In this document: in pieces, positions 8,754 through 19,914 of the stretch | Position numbering within the stretch: the first letter of the stretch is position 1 | How the letters are laid out: every line of letters starts with the position of its first letter | Assembly (NCBI GenBank): GCA_965217265.1 | Contig: CBDCHP010000004.1 | Coordinates: forward strand, 162,229 to 226,228 | Direction of reading: 5' to 3' | DNA: 64,000 bases | Origin: JAGRGG01 sp965217265 | Lineage (GTDB): Bacteria; Pseudomonadota; Alphaproteobacteria; Geminicoccales; Geminicoccaceae | Notes under the pieces: generated by a model | The model's input: only the letters and a program-made list of their open reading frames with translations | Told to the model about the DNA's origin: nothing | Databases searched by the model: none | Made by a program: the position numbers and the translations under genes

Positions 8754-9242
8754 ATGCCCCCAGCCGTCCGCCGCGTGCTCTACTGCGCCGACTTGTCGCC
8801 CAGCGCCGGGCATGCGTTCGGCTACGCGCTGTTCTTGGCGGGAACGGCGGGGGCCCAGATCCACGTATTGCACGTCGTCGAGAAGCTCTCGACCGACGCC
8901 AGGATCGCCCTTGAGAGCTACATTCTCGACCCGGCCCAGCGGCGGCGGGCCGTCGGGCAGCGGGTCCAGACCGCGCGGCGCCTCGTCGAGGAGTGGCAGG
9001 ACGATTTCTGGTCGAAGCAGGACGAGGCGATCCTGAAGCTGAAAGCGAACGTCGCCGCCGTCGACGTCGTCGAGTCGTATCCCGCCGAGCAGATCCTCAA
9101 CGCCTGCCGCGACAAGGGCTGCGATCTCATCTTGATGGGCGCGCACGAGCGCGGCCTCGCCCACACCTTCCTCGGCAGCGTCGCCAAGAGCGTGCTGCGC
9201 CGCTCGCGCGTGCCCGTCATGGTCGTGCCTTTGCCGGACTAG
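8754..9242 (+). CDS. Universal stress protein, UspA family
   Basis: This 162-residue single-domain UspA protein has an N-terminal strand RRVLYCADLS and the C-terminal nucleotide-binding stretch LILMGAHERG followed by FLGSVAKSVLRRSRVPVMVVP, close to the ATP-binding G-x2-G-x9-G-S/T pattern. It starts 22 bases after tauM with an AGGAG site. In halophiles a Usp-like protein (TeaD) binds ATP and tunes its TRAP transporter, so the same role for TauKLM is a fair inference. A general stress function cannot be excluded. Confidence 0.82.
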   Translation: MPPAVRRVLYCADLSPSAGHAFGYALFLAGTAGAQIHVLHVVEKLSTDARIALESYILDPAQRRRAVGQRVQTARRLVEEWQDDFWSKQDEAILKLKANVAAVDVVESYPAEQILNACRDKGCDLILMGAHERGLAHTFLGSVAKSVLRRSRVPVMVVPLPD

Positions 9243-9375
9243 CCGTCCGGCCCCGAGGTAACAATGTCGGTGCCGTCGCCGCAGAAGGAACGTTTCTCGC
9301 CGCCACACCCTCTTGCCGCTCGACGACTGCCGCTGCGCCTCGCGGGCGTAGCGGGCACGCCCGACGAAGCGCTTC

Positions 9376-10026
9376 TCACGCCTCCTCCACGTCCAGATGC
9401 ACCACCCCCAGCGTCGCCCGCGGCATCAGCCAGCCGTCCTTCGCCGTCGCGGTCAGCGTCACCGGGCCTTCGGGGCCGGCGGTGTGGCGCAGGCGCAAGG
9501 CGCCGTGGCCCGCGCCGTCAGCGTACCAGCCGTCATTACTCAAGGTGAAGACGCGGCCACCAAAGTGACGCTCGATCACGTCCGGCTCCTCGACCGACAC
9601 CCCCGCCGTCAGCCGCCGCATCGTCTCCGGGTGCAGCCGCCACGCGCCCAACCGGGCCGCCCCGGCGATGAAGCGTTCCGTCCTGAGATCGGCCGGGAAG
9701 TCGGGGTTCTTGTAGCGCGTGCGGCCCCTGGCCGACATGCCCTGCCGGCGCTTCGCCGACCAGACTAATTCGTAGCGGTACTCGCGATCGCCGCCGGAGC
9801 CCAGACGACGCTCGTTGTACTGGCGCATCTCGACCTCGCGCACGAGGAGCGGACACGCAGCCTCGACCCCGAAGGCGGGATCGCGCGCCGGCCCATCCGC
9901 GCGAATCGTGCCGGTGACCCGCACGACCGTGCCGTCGGGAACGGATCGCGCGTCGTCGGGACCCACCGCCTCGACGCTTTGAAAGCGGCTCACGACGCGC
10001 GCGGCGAGCGAGCGGAACAGGGACAT
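9376..10026 (-). CDS. TMEM43-like protein lacking membrane segments
   Basis: This 216-residue protein contains core TMEM43-family blocks: the VVRVTGTI strand, DPAFGVEAACPLLVREVEMRQY and YRYELVWSAKRR, then ERFIAGAARLGAWRL. Family proteins usually carry an N-terminal transmembrane helix and several C-terminal ones. Here the N-terminal helix is missing and the protein ends about where the C-terminal helices would start, so only the lumenal-type domain remains. It may be a trimmed paralogue or a degraded gene; no frameshifted continuation was recognised downstream. It is divergent from alkA across palindromic element A. Function is unknown. Confidence 0.6.
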   Translation of the reverse strand: MSLFRSLAARVVSRFQSVEAVGPDDARSVPDGTVVRVTGTIRADGPARDPAFGVEAACPLLVREVEMRQYNERRLGSGGDREYRYELVWSAKRRQGMSARGRTRYKNPDFPADLRTERFIAGAARLGAWRLHPETMRRLTAGVSVEEPDVIERHFGGRVFTLSNDGWYADGAGHGALRLRHTAGPEGPVTLTATAKDGWLMPRATLGVVHLDVEEA

Positions 10027-10045
10027 GGAAATCTTCCGGGGGTGT

Positions 10046-10210
10046 GAACGCTTCAGTGCCTAGCGTGGCTAGGCAGGCTGCGCGGGGCTTCTTTTTCTCT
10101 CTTTTTGCAAGTTTTGTCATCGGAGATTGGCCAGGGGCGCCGAGGCCAGCCCCGGACAAAGAGCGAAAAAAGAAGAAAAAAGGCCCCGCGCCAGCGGACG
10201 CGAAGCGTTC
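10046..10210. repeat. Palindromic intergenic element, copy A
   Basis: This is an about 165-bp imperfect palindrome. Outer arms GAACGCTTC (10046-10054) and GAAGCGTTC (10202-10210) enclose GCTGCGCGGGGC / GCCCCGCGCCAGC, then a pyrimidine tract against a purine tract, and a small central hairpin CCGAGG...CCCCGG. Copies B and C share this architecture and central words such as TTTTTGCAA, TTGGC and GGACAAA. It lies between two divergent genes. Identity as a mobile or regulatory unit is unknown. Confidence 0.75.
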
Positions 10211-10248
10211 CTTGCCAGACCGCCCCAACTAGCCCTAAGCACACCCGC

Positions 10249-10935
10249 ATGACCTACGAAGGCGCGATCGAGGCGGCGTGGCCGCGGGTGGTGGGGGAGG
10301 AACTCGGCTTGGTCCGCACCGATGCGGGGCTCAAGGCGATGCTCGACGCGTTGGGGGAGCGCGACCCGGACGTGGCGCGGGTTCTCGCGCGCATCGGCCA
10401 CCCGGTCGCGCGGGCGCGGGACCCCGGTTTTGCCACCTTGCTTCGGGTCATCACGGCGCAGCAGATCTCGACCGTCGCCGCCAACGCCATCTGGGGCCGC
10501 CTCGCGCGTCTGCTGGGCGAGCCGATCGAGCCGGCCGCCTACCTGCGCGCCACGGGCGAGCAGTTGCGCGCCGTGGGCCTCAGCGCCCGCAAGGCGGGTT
10601 ACGGCCACGCGCTCGCCACCGCCTTCGTCGAGGCGCGGCTCGACGCGGAAGCCTTGGCGGCAATGGAGGACGAGACGGCGATCCAAGCGATCACGGCGCT
10701 GCCGGGGCTCGGCCGCTGGAGTGCCGAGATCTACCTCCTGTTCGCGCTCGGCCGCGGCGACGCCTTTCCCGCCGACGATATCGCCTTGCAGGCCGGCTAC
10801 CAGCGCCTGAAGCGGCTGGACGCGCGGCCGAAGGGCAAGGCGCTGCGAACGCTGGTCGAGCCCTGGGCGCCCTACCGGGGTGCCGGGGCAGTGCTCTTGT
10901 GGCACGTCTACGGTGCGGCGACGCTGGACGATTGA
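10249..10935 (+). CDS. DNA-3-methyladenine glycosylase II, AlkA-like
   Basis: This 228-residue helix-hairpin-helix base-excision glycosylase contains VITAQQIST, the hairpin region ITALPGLGRWSAEIYLLFALG, and the catalytic aspartate in FPADDIALQ (about residue 180). It removes alkylated purines from DNA and leaves abasic sites. It is shorter than E. coli AlkA (282 residues), lacking that enzyme's N-terminal TBP-like domain, as is common in alphaproteobacterial members. The ATG at 10249 starts close to the family N-terminus. It is probably monocistronic. Confidence 0.85.
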   Translation: MTYEGAIEAAWPRVVGEELGLVRTDAGLKAMLDALGERDPDVARVLARIGHPVARARDPGFATLLRVITAQQISTVAANAIWGRLARLLGEPIEPAAYLRATGEQLRAVGLSARKAGYGHALATAFVEARLDAEALAAMEDETAIQAITALPGLGRWSAEIYLLFALGRGDAFPADDIALQAGYQRLKRLDARPKGKALRTLVEPWAPYRGAGAVLLWHVYGAATLDD

Positions 10936-10961
10936 GAGGGCTCAGCGCCGCTCGCGGCACA

Positions 10962-11411
10962 TCACGTCTTCTTGCGGTTCACGGGATCACCGATCGAAGG
11001 ATCACGCCCGCGGGAGTAGGTCGCCACGCGCGGCAGGTCGTCGGCGAAGTCGACCCAGGATAGCCGCATACGCCAATAGGCGTGCGCCTGCGGGCGAAAC
11101 CGCTCCGGCTCGTCGAAGAAGCCGATGCTCAAGTAGGTCTCGTCGCCGATGCCTTTGTCGGCGTAGCCGATCGAGGTTCCGCACGTCGCACAGAACGTCC
11201 GCTCGACGCCCTCGGTCTTCGAGAAGCTTCTGGGCGTCCCGCGCGTGAAGCGAAGCTGGTGGGGACGATAGCCAATCCAGACGGTGAGAGGGCCGCCGAT
11301 GGCCCGCCGACAATCGTCGTCGTGGTCATAACAGATCCAAAACGGCTCGCCGCATACGCGGGCGGCGATCGCGCCGCAAAAGCACGCGCCAGTCTCGATT
11401 CGCTCGCTCAT
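10962..11411 (-). CDS. GFA/CENP-V-fold zinc protein
   Basis: This 149-residue protein of the glutathione-dependent formaldehyde-activating-like (GFA/CENP-V) family has the metal-binding cysteines in GACFCGAI, FWICYDHDDDCRRA and TFCATCGTS. Family members bind zinc; most are not proven to act on formaldehyde adducts, so no reaction is claimed. The gene converges on alkA with a 26-base gap and is divergent from gyrA. The ATG at 11409-11411 gives the usual start just before GACFCG. Confidence 0.82.
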   Translation of the reverse strand: MSERIETGACFCGAIAARVCGEPFWICYDHDDDCRRAIGGPLTVWIGYRPHQLRFTRGTPRSFSKTEGVERTFCATCGTSIGYADKGIGDETYLSIGFFDEPERFRPQAHAYWRMRLSWVDFADDLPRVATYSRGRDPSIGDPVNRKKT

Positions 11412-11599
11412 CCTGGTCTTTCTCGCGTCTGACCCGCAACGAACGCGGCCCGTCCTTGCCAAAACGGGCCGGGCGGGCGAATCGTTGCCCCGACTTGTCG
11501 ATTGGGTTGAGAATCCTTATATGAATTCCCGCGCAAGCGGCCGCTTTTCCTTAATTTTTTCGATGTGTCCCCGAAAGCCGCCTCCACGGATCGACTGCC
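11412..11599. promoter_or_regulatory. Divergent GFA/gyrA promoter region
   Basis: These 188 bases are noticeably AT-richer near 11510-11560 (TTAATTTTTT) than the surroundings, as expected for the promoter of gyrA. No confident -35/-10 pair could be assigned and no gene was found. Confidence 0.35.
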
Positions 11600-14267
<2,668 letters not shown>

Positions 14268-14269
<2 letters not shown>

Positions 14270-14414
14270 CGCTTCGTGTGCGCTGACGCGCCGTCTTTCT
14301 TCTTTATTTTTTGCAACTTGTCGGCGGGAATTGGCTTCAATGCCGAGGGCTAGTCTCGAACAAAAGCAAAAAAGAAGAGAAAAAAGACCGCGCGTCAGCG
14401 CACGCGCAAGCGTT
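14268..14414. repeat. Palindromic intergenic element, copy B
   Basis: This is a 147-bp inverted repeat starting inside the gyrA stop codon. Arms of about 48 bases match almost throughout: AACGCTT...TGCGCTGACGCG, then CTTTCTTC... and TTTTTTGC, mirrored by GCAAAAAAG... and CGCGTCAGCGCA...AAGCGTT. The central hairpin reads CGAG...CTCG, where copy C has CCGAGG...CCTCGG, so the pairing is kept although bases differ. On the plus strand it could terminate gyrA. Confidence 0.8.
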
Positions 14415-14476
14415 CCTCTTATTGCAACGCACAAACCAGGCCGCTAGACTGTGCCCCCGCCGTACAAGGAAGCGAC

Positions 14477-14992
14477 ATGGGCCGGCCGCGCATCGGGGTC
14501 TACCCCGGCACCTTCGACCCGATCCACAACGGGCACCTCGACGTCATCCGCCGGGCAACGCACATCGTCGACCGGCTCGTCATCGGCGTCGCGGTCAACG
14601 CCGGCAAAGGACCGCGCTTCGACCTCGACGAGCGCGCCGACCTCGTCGCGCGCGACATCGAGGCCCTGAAGATGAAGGGTGCGACCAACGGCAGCGTGAT
14701 CGAGGTAGAGCCGTTTCGGGGATTGCTCACGGCGTTCGCCGCCGAGCGCAGGGCGGGCCTCATCATCCGGGGCCTGCGCGCGGTCTCGGACTTCGAGTAC
14801 GAGTTCCAGATGGCGGCGAACAACAAGCGCCTCTACCCTTCGATCGAGACCGTGTTCTTGATGGCGTCCGAGACCAACCAGTTCACCTCCTCGCGCTTCG
14901 TCAAGGAGATCCACAGCTTGGGCGGCGACGTGTCGAGCTTCGTCTCGCCGGTCGTGCTGGAAGCGCTCGGGGCCAAGCGCGGCCGAAGCTGA
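14477..14992 (+). CDS. coaD: Phosphopantetheine adenylyltransferase
   Basis: This 171-residue nucleotidyltransferase carries the GTFDPIHNGH motif at residues 10-19 (HxGH), the IIRGLRAVSDFEYE block and the C-terminal TSSRFVKEI motif (in place of ISSTxVR). It joins ATP and 4'-phosphopantetheine to form dephospho-CoA. Length equals that of bacterial CoaD proteins. It shares its stop codon with the queA start (TGATG), so translation is probably coupled. CoaD-QueA-Tgt clusters are common in alphaproteobacteria. Confidence 0.93.
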   Translation: MGRPRIGVYPGTFDPIHNGHLDVIRRATHIVDRLVIGVAVNAGKGPRFDLDERADLVARDIEALKMKGATNGSVIEVEPFRGLLTAFAAERRAGLIIRGLRAVSDFEYEFQMAANNKRLYPSIETVFLMASETNQFTSSRFVKEIHSLGGDVSSFVSPVVLEALGAKRGRS

Positions 14993-16029
14993 TGCGCGTC
15001 GATCTGTTCGACTACGACCTGCCGGCCGACCTGATCGCGCAGCGGCCGGCCGAGCCGCGCGATGCGGCCCGGCTCTTGCACGTCGGGGACGACGGCCCGC
15101 ACGATCGCGCCGTGCGCGACCTGCCGGGCCTCCTGCGCGGGGGCGACCTCCTCGTCGTCAACGACACCAAGGTCCTGCCGGTGCGCTTCAAGGCGCGGGC
15201 GGGAGCCGCGTCGGTCGAGGTGACGCTGACCGAGGCGCTCGACGACCGGATGTGGCTCGCCTACCTCAAGCCGGGCCGCAAGGTGCGGGCGGGCGACGAT
15301 CTCACGCTGGCGCCGGATTTGCACGCGGTCTGCGTCGCCAAGGAGGACGACGGGCGCGGCCGGCTGCGCTTCGATCTTGCCGGCGAGGACCTGATGGCGG
15401 CGGTGCGCCGATGCGGGGCCGTGCCGCTGCCGCCCTACATCAAGCGCGCAGGATCGAACGATGCGGCCGACCGCGAGGCGTACCAGACGCTGTTCGCCGA
15501 GAACGAGGGGGCGATCGCGGCACCGACGGCGGGGCTGCACTTCACGCCCGACCTCGTGCGCCGCCTCGAAAACGCCGGCGTCCGCACCGCCAAGCTGACG
15601 CTGCACGTGGGCTTGGGCACGTTTCGGCCGGTCAAGGCCGAGACGGTCGAGGGCCACGCGATGCATTCCGAGCGCTACGAGGTGCCGGCCGCGATCGCCG
15701 AAGCCTATGCCGCAACCAAGGCCGCCGGCGGGCGGGTGGTCGCCGTCGGCACGACGGTGCTGCGCACGCTGGAGGCGGCGTTCGACCGCGAGACGGGTGC
15801 CTTGCGGCCGGGGCCGGGCGAAACGCGGCTGTTCATCTATCCAGGCTACGAGGTGCGAACGGCTGACCTCTTGCTGACCAACTTCCACCTGCCGCGCTCG
15901 ACGCTGCTCATGCTGGTCTCGGCGTTCGCCGGCTTTGAAGTGATGCGCCGCGCCTACGCCCACGCCGTCGCCGGGCGCTACCGCTTCTTCTCCTACGGCG
16001 ACGCCTGCCTGTTCGAGCGGGCGCCGTGA
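14992..16029 (+). CDS. queA: S-adenosylmethionine:tRNA ribosyltransferase-isomerase
   Basis: This 345-residue QueA has the conserved N-terminus DLFDYDLPADLIAQRPAEPRD, LLVVNDTKVLP, the APTAGLHFTP block and LHVGLGTFRPV. The C-terminal TNFHLPRSTLLMLVSAFAG segment is also typical. The enzyme transfers the ribosyl part of SAM to 7-aminomethyl-7-deazaguanine in tRNA to make epoxyqueuosine, the step after Tgt. The start ATG overlaps the coaD stop and its own stop overlaps the tgt GTG start. Confidence 0.95.
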   Translation: MRVDLFDYDLPADLIAQRPAEPRDAARLLHVGDDGPHDRAVRDLPGLLRGGDLLVVNDTKVLPVRFKARAGAASVEVTLTEALDDRMWLAYLKPGRKVRAGDDLTLAPDLHAVCVAKEDDGRGRLRFDLAGEDLMAAVRRCGAVPLPPYIKRAGSNDAADREAYQTLFAENEGAIAAPTAGLHFTPDLVRRLENAGVRTAKLTLHVGLGTFRPVKAETVEGHAMHSERYEVPAAIAEAYAATKAAGGRVVAVGTTVLRTLEAAFDRETGALRPGPGETRLFIYPGYEVRTADLLLTNFHLPRSTLLMLVSAFAGFEVMRRAYAHAVAGRYRFFSYGDACLFERAP

Positions 16030-17156
16030 GCGGCCTCGCCTTCGAGGTCTTCGCGACGGACGGTGCCGCGCGGCGCGGCCGGCTCACGACGGCGCACGGG
16101 GCGATCGAGACGCCGGCCTTCATGCCGGTCGGCACGGCCGGAACGGTCAAGGCCTTGACGATGGCCATGGTGCGGGGGACGGGGGCGGCGATCATCCTCG
16201 GCAACACCTACCACCTGATGCTGCGCCCCGGCGCCGAACGGGTCGCGGCCCTGGGCGGCCTGCGCCGCTTCTCCGGCTGGGGCGGCCCGATCCTGACCGA
16301 CTCCGGCGGCTATCAGGTCATGTCGCTCGCGGCTAAGCGCCGGATCACCGAGGAGGCGGCCACCTTCGCCTCGCATCTGGACGGCTCCGAGCATATCTTG
16401 AGCCCCGAGCGCAGCGTCGAAATCCAACGCCTGCTCGACGCCGACGTCACGATGCAGCTCGACGAGTGCCTGCGGCTGCCGGCACCCTATGCCGAGGTCG
16501 AGCGGGCGATGGAACTCTCCTTGCGTTGGGCGGCGCGCAGCAAGGAGGCTTATCGGCCGCGGCCCGGCTACGGCGTCTTCGGCATCACCCAGGGCGGCAC
16601 CGACGCGGGGCTCCGCCGCCGCTCGGCCGAGGGCTTGGCGGCGATCGGCTTCGATGGCTACGCGATCGGCGGCCTCGCGGTCGGCGAGCCGCAGGAGGTC
16701 ATGTTCGCGACGGTCGAGGCCAATGCGGCGCACCTGCCGACCTACCGGCCGCGCTACCTGATGGGCGTCGGCAAGCCCGACGACATCGTCGGCGCGGTCT
16801 CGCGCGGGGTCGACATGTTCGACTGCGTCATGCCGACCCGCTCCGGCCGCACGGGCCAAGCCTTCACGCGGCGGGGCACGGTCAACTTGCGTAACGCCCG
16901 GCACAAGAACGACCCGAGGCCCCTGGATGAGGCGAGCGAGTGCCCGGCCGCGCGCGACTACAGCCGGGCTTACCTGCACCACCTGGTCAAGTCGGACGAG
17001 ATCTTAGGCGCCATCCTGCTGACCTGGAACAACGTCTGGTACTACCAGGACCTGATGCGCGGCCTGCGCGCCGCGATCGCCGAGAACTGCTTCGCCGACC
17101 ACGTCGCCGCGATCGGGGCCCAGCGCGCGGCGGGTGACCTGCCGCCGCGGGGGTAG
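16026..17156 (+). CDS. tgt: tRNA-guanine transglycosylase with an eroded zinc site
   Basis: This 376-residue Tgt exchanges guanine 34 of tRNAs for preQ1. The catalytic aspartates are present in LTDSGGYQVM and MFDCVMPTRSGRTG, and the length is normal. The structural zinc site is not. In Zymomonas-type enzymes the ligands lie in SECHCAVC and TEHN; here the aligned segment is ASECPAAR and TWNN, so only one of three cysteines remains and the histidine is asparagine. The alignment needs no gaps. The protein may fold without zinc or be impaired. GTG start overlaps the queA stop (GTGA). Confidence 0.93.
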   Translation: MSGLAFEVFATDGAARRGRLTTAHGAIETPAFMPVGTAGTVKALTMAMVRGTGAAIILGNTYHLMLRPGAERVAALGGLRRFSGWGGPILTDSGGYQVMSLAAKRRITEEAATFASHLDGSEHILSPERSVEIQRLLDADVTMQLDECLRLPAPYAEVERAMELSLRWAARSKEAYRPRPGYGVFGITQGGTDAGLRRRSAEGLAAIGFDGYAIGGLAVGEPQEVMFATVEANAAHLPTYRPRYLMGVGKPDDIVGAVSRGVDMFDCVMPTRSGRTGQAFTRRGTVNLRNARHKNDPRPLDEASECPAARDYSRAYLHHLVKSDEILGAILLTWNNVWYYQDLMRGLRAAIAENCFADHVAAIGAQRAAGDLPPRG

Positions 17157-17157
17157 G

Positions 17158-17304
17158 TACGCTTCGCGTCCGCTGCGCGGGGCTTTTTTCTCTTCTTTTT
17201 TGCAAGTGCTAACGCAGGAGGTTGGCCGCGGCGCCGAGGGCCAGCCTCGGACAAAGCGAAAAAAGAAAAAAGAAGACCGCGCGTTAGCGCACGCGCAAGC
17301 GTTC
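17158..17304. repeat. Palindromic intergenic element, copy C
   Basis: This 147-bp copy begins two bases after the tgt stop. Its arms are TACGCTTCGCGTCCGCTGCG... and ...TTAGCGCACGCGCAAGCGTTC, enclosing TTTTTTCTCTTC against a GAAAAAAGAAAAAAGAAG tract. The central hairpin is the perfect CCGAGG-GCCAG-CCTCGG. Its relation to copies A and B is clear along the whole length. Confidence 0.8.
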
Positions 17305-17324
17305 TCGCCGCCCCGCCCGTACGC

Positions 17325-17353
17325 TTGACAGCGATCGACCCGTTGCACACAGT
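17325..17353 (+). promoter_or_regulatory. Candidate promoter of the sugar ABC operon
   Basis: A perfect TTGACA at 17325-17330 is followed after 17 bases by CACAGT, a poor -10. A small hairpin GCCCGC-CACT-GCGGGC (17383-17398) then sits just before the GGGGGAGG ribosome site of the next gene and could affect its translation. Confidence 0.4.
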
Positions 17354-17413
17354 CAAGGCCTTGTCGAAGCAAACAAAAACCCGCCCGCCACTGCGGGCGA
17401 GGGGGAGGCAAAG

Positions 17414-18373
17414 ATGATCCGCATCGACCGGCGCACGCTCGGCGGTGTCGCGCTCGCGGCGCTGCTCGCGTTCCAGGCCACGCCGATTCGTGCCCAGGAC
17501 GACCTGACCGTCATGACCTCGGTGCCGAGCCTGGGCTTTCCGTTCTTCGTTCACATGATGAACGAGTTGCGGGCCGAGGCGAAGAATCTCGGCGTGGCGA
17601 CGGTCGAGAGCGACGGTCAGAACAGCGCGCCCAAGCAGACGGCCGACGTTGAGGCCGCCGTGATCCAGGGCGTGGACGGCATCGTCATCAGCCCGCTCGA
17701 CGTCAACGCGCTCGCACCCGCGATCGAGACCGCGGTCTTGAACGGCGTGCCGGTCGTCACCATCGACCGCGAGGTGGCCGGCGTCGAGGGCGTCGTCGCG
17801 CACGTCGGCGCCGATAACGTCAAGGGCGGCGAGGCGCAAGGGCAGTGGCTGATGGAGACCTTCCCCGACGGTGCCCGCATCATCAATCTTCAGGGCCAGC
17901 CGGGTGCGAGCCCGGCGATCGACCGCAACAAGGGCCTGCACGCGGCCCTCGACCCGCACGAGGACAAGTACGCGTTCGTCGCCGAGCAGACGGCGAACTT
18001 CGCCCGCGACCAGGGCCTCTCGGTGATCGAGAGCCTGCTCGCCGGTATGAACGAGCCGCCCGACGCGATCATCGCCGCCAACGACGACATGGCGCTGGGC
18101 GCGCTCGAAGCGGTGCGGGCGCGAAACCTGCAAGACCAGATCAAGGTCATCGGCTTCGACGCGCTGCCCGAGGCCCTGGCCTCGATCCGCGACGGCGGCC
18201 TCACCGGCACGGTCGAGCAGTTCCCGGGCGAACAGAGCCGCACGGCGATGCAGATCATGGTCGAGCACCTGAAGAGCGGCGAGCCGCCTGAGGAGCCCAA
18301 GGTGCTCTTGACGCCCATCGTCCTGACCAAGGATAACCTCGACAAGGCCGAACGCTTGGGCGAACTGAACTAG
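17414..18373 (+). CDS. Sugar ABC transporter periplasmic binding protein, RbsB-like
   Basis: This 319-residue protein has a signal peptide ending near TPIRAQ (residue 28) and the periplasmic-binding-protein type 1 fold. Typical blocks are KQTADVEAAVIQGVDGIVISP, VPVVTIDREV and AIIAANDDMALGALEA. It captures a monosaccharide and hands it to the membrane pair encoded next. The ligand cannot be read from the sequence; ribose, xylose and galactose type systems all share these motifs. It is first gene of a three-gene operon in the order binding protein, ATPase, permease. Confidence 0.85.
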   Translation: MIRIDRRTLGGVALAALLAFQATPIRAQDDLTVMTSVPSLGFPFFVHMMNELRAEAKNLGVATVESDGQNSAPKQTADVEAAVIQGVDGIVISPLDVNALAPAIETAVLNGVPVVTIDREVAGVEGVVAHVGADNVKGGEAQGQWLMETFPDGARIINLQGQPGASPAIDRNKGLHAALDPHEDKYAFVAEQTANFARDQGLSVIESLLAGMNEPPDAIIAANDDMALGALEAVRARNLQDQIKVIGFDALPEALASIRDGGLTGTVEQFPGEQSRTAMQIMVEHLKSGEPPEEPKVLLTPIVLTKDNLDKAERLGELN

Positions 18374-18384
18374 GCGCCGACGAC

Positions 18385-19914
18385 GTGCCGGGGCCGCTGT
18401 TGCGCATGGCCGGGATCGACAAGGGTTTTCCCGGCGTGCGCGCCTTACGAGGCGTGGATTTCGAGGTCGAGGCGGGCGAGGTCCAGGCACTCTTGGGCGA
18501 GAACGGCGCCGGCAAGTCGACGCTGCTCAAGATCCTCTCCGGCGCCCAGGCGCCCGATGCCGGCGAGATCCGCTTCGACGGCAAGCCGGTGAGCTTTGCC
18601 GGCCCCGGCGACGCACAAGGTTTGGGCATCGTCACGATCTACCAGGAGTTCAACCTCGTCCCGTCGATGAGCGTCGCCGAGAACGTCTTCATCGGCCGCG
18701 AACCGGGGCGCTACGGCTTCGTCGACTGGCGCCGCACCGAGCGCGAAACGGGGCGCATCCTGCAAGGCATCGGCCTCGACGTCGCACCCGGCCGCGCCGT
18801 CGCCGACCTCTCGATCGCCGAGCAGCAGATGGTCGAGATCGCGCGCGCCCTGTCGATGGAGAGCCGCCTCATCGTCATGGACGAGCCGACCTCGGCGCTC
18901 TCCGAGCACGAGGTCGAGCGGCTGTTCGCGATCGTTCGGGATCTGCGTACTAAGGGGATCGCGATCATCTTCGTCACCCACCGCCTCGACGAGGTGATGC
19001 GCTTGTGCGACCGCTACACCGTGCTGCGCGACGGCGAGCGGGTGGGGGCCGGGCGGATCGACGCGATCGACGTCGAGGGCCTGATCCGTCTCATGGTCGG
19101 CCGCGACGTCGAGCGGCTCTACCGGCACCGCGACGGCGCCGATTTCGGCGACGAGGCGCTTCGCGTCGAGGGCTTGAGCCGCCTGCGCGACCCGACCAAC
19201 CCGCACGCGACGATGGTGCACGACGCCTCGCTCTTCGTGCGCAAGGGCGAGGTCCTGGGCATCGCCGGCCTCGTCGGCGCCGGGCGGACCGAACTCGCGC
19301 GCGGCATCTTCGGCGCCGATCCCATCGCCTCGGGCCGGATCACCGTCGACGGCACGCCGACCACCATCCGCTCGCCCAAGGACGCGATCGGCGCCGGCAT
19401 CGGCCTCGTGCCGGAGGACCGCAAGCTCCAGGCGTTGTTCTTGGCGCTCGCGGTCGGCAGCAACCTGAGCATCGTGGCGCTCGACCGGCTCACCCGCGCC
19501 TTCGGCGTCGTGGATGGCGCCGCCGAGCGGGATCTCGTCGACGACTACCGGGAGCGGCTCGGCATCAAGATGGCGGGCCCGGATCAGGCGATCGCCAACC
19601 TCTCCGGCGGCAACCAGCAAAAGGTCGTCCTCGCCCGCTGGCTCGCCTTGCGCCCCTCGGTCCTGATCGTCGACGAGCCGACGCGCGGCATCGACGTTGC
19701 CGCCAAGGCCGACGTGCACGGACTGCTCTTTGACCTGGCCGCATCCGGCATCGCCGTGATCGTCGTCTCGTCCGAACTGCCCGAGATCTTGAGCCTCAGC
19801 GATCGGATCGTCACCATGCGCGAGGGCAGGATCACGGGCGAGGTGACGGCGGCGGACGCGGGCGAGGAGCGGCTGATGAACCTGATGACGCTGGGCGAGG
19901 GGGAGACGGCCTGA
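18385..19914 (+). CDS. Sugar ABC transporter ATPase, two nucleotide-binding domains (RbsA-like)
   Basis: This 509-residue CUT2-family ATPase has two fused ABC domains. The first holds Walker A GENGAGKST (about residues 40-48), a degenerate signature LSIAEQQM and Walker B LIVMDEPTSAL. The second has GLVGAGRTE in place of Walker A, the LSGGNQQK signature and Walker B LIVDEPTRGID. The degenerate P-loop in the second half is normal for CUT2 proteins. The GTG start gives a tight 11-base gap from the binding-protein gene, and the stop overlaps the permease ATG. Confidence 0.9.
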   Translation: MPGPLLRMAGIDKGFPGVRALRGVDFEVEAGEVQALLGENGAGKSTLLKILSGAQAPDAGEIRFDGKPVSFAGPGDAQGLGIVTIYQEFNLVPSMSVAENVFIGREPGRYGFVDWRRTERETGRILQGIGLDVAPGRAVADLSIAEQQMVEIARALSMESRLIVMDEPTSALSEHEVERLFAIVRDLRTKGIAIIFVTHRLDEVMRLCDRYTVLRDGERVGAGRIDAIDVEGLIRLMVGRDVERLYRHRDGADFGDEALRVEGLSRLRDPTNPHATMVHDASLFVRKGEVLGIAGLVGAGRTELARGIFGADPIASGRITVDGTPTTIRSPKDAIGAGIGLVPEDRKLQALFLALAVGSNLSIVALDRLTRAFGVVDGAAERDLVDDYRERLGIKMAGPDQAIANLSGGNQQKVVLARWLALRPSVLIVDEPTRGIDVAAKADVHGLLFDLAASGIAVIVVSSELPEILSLSDRIVTMREGRITGEVTAADAGEERLMNLMTLGEGETA

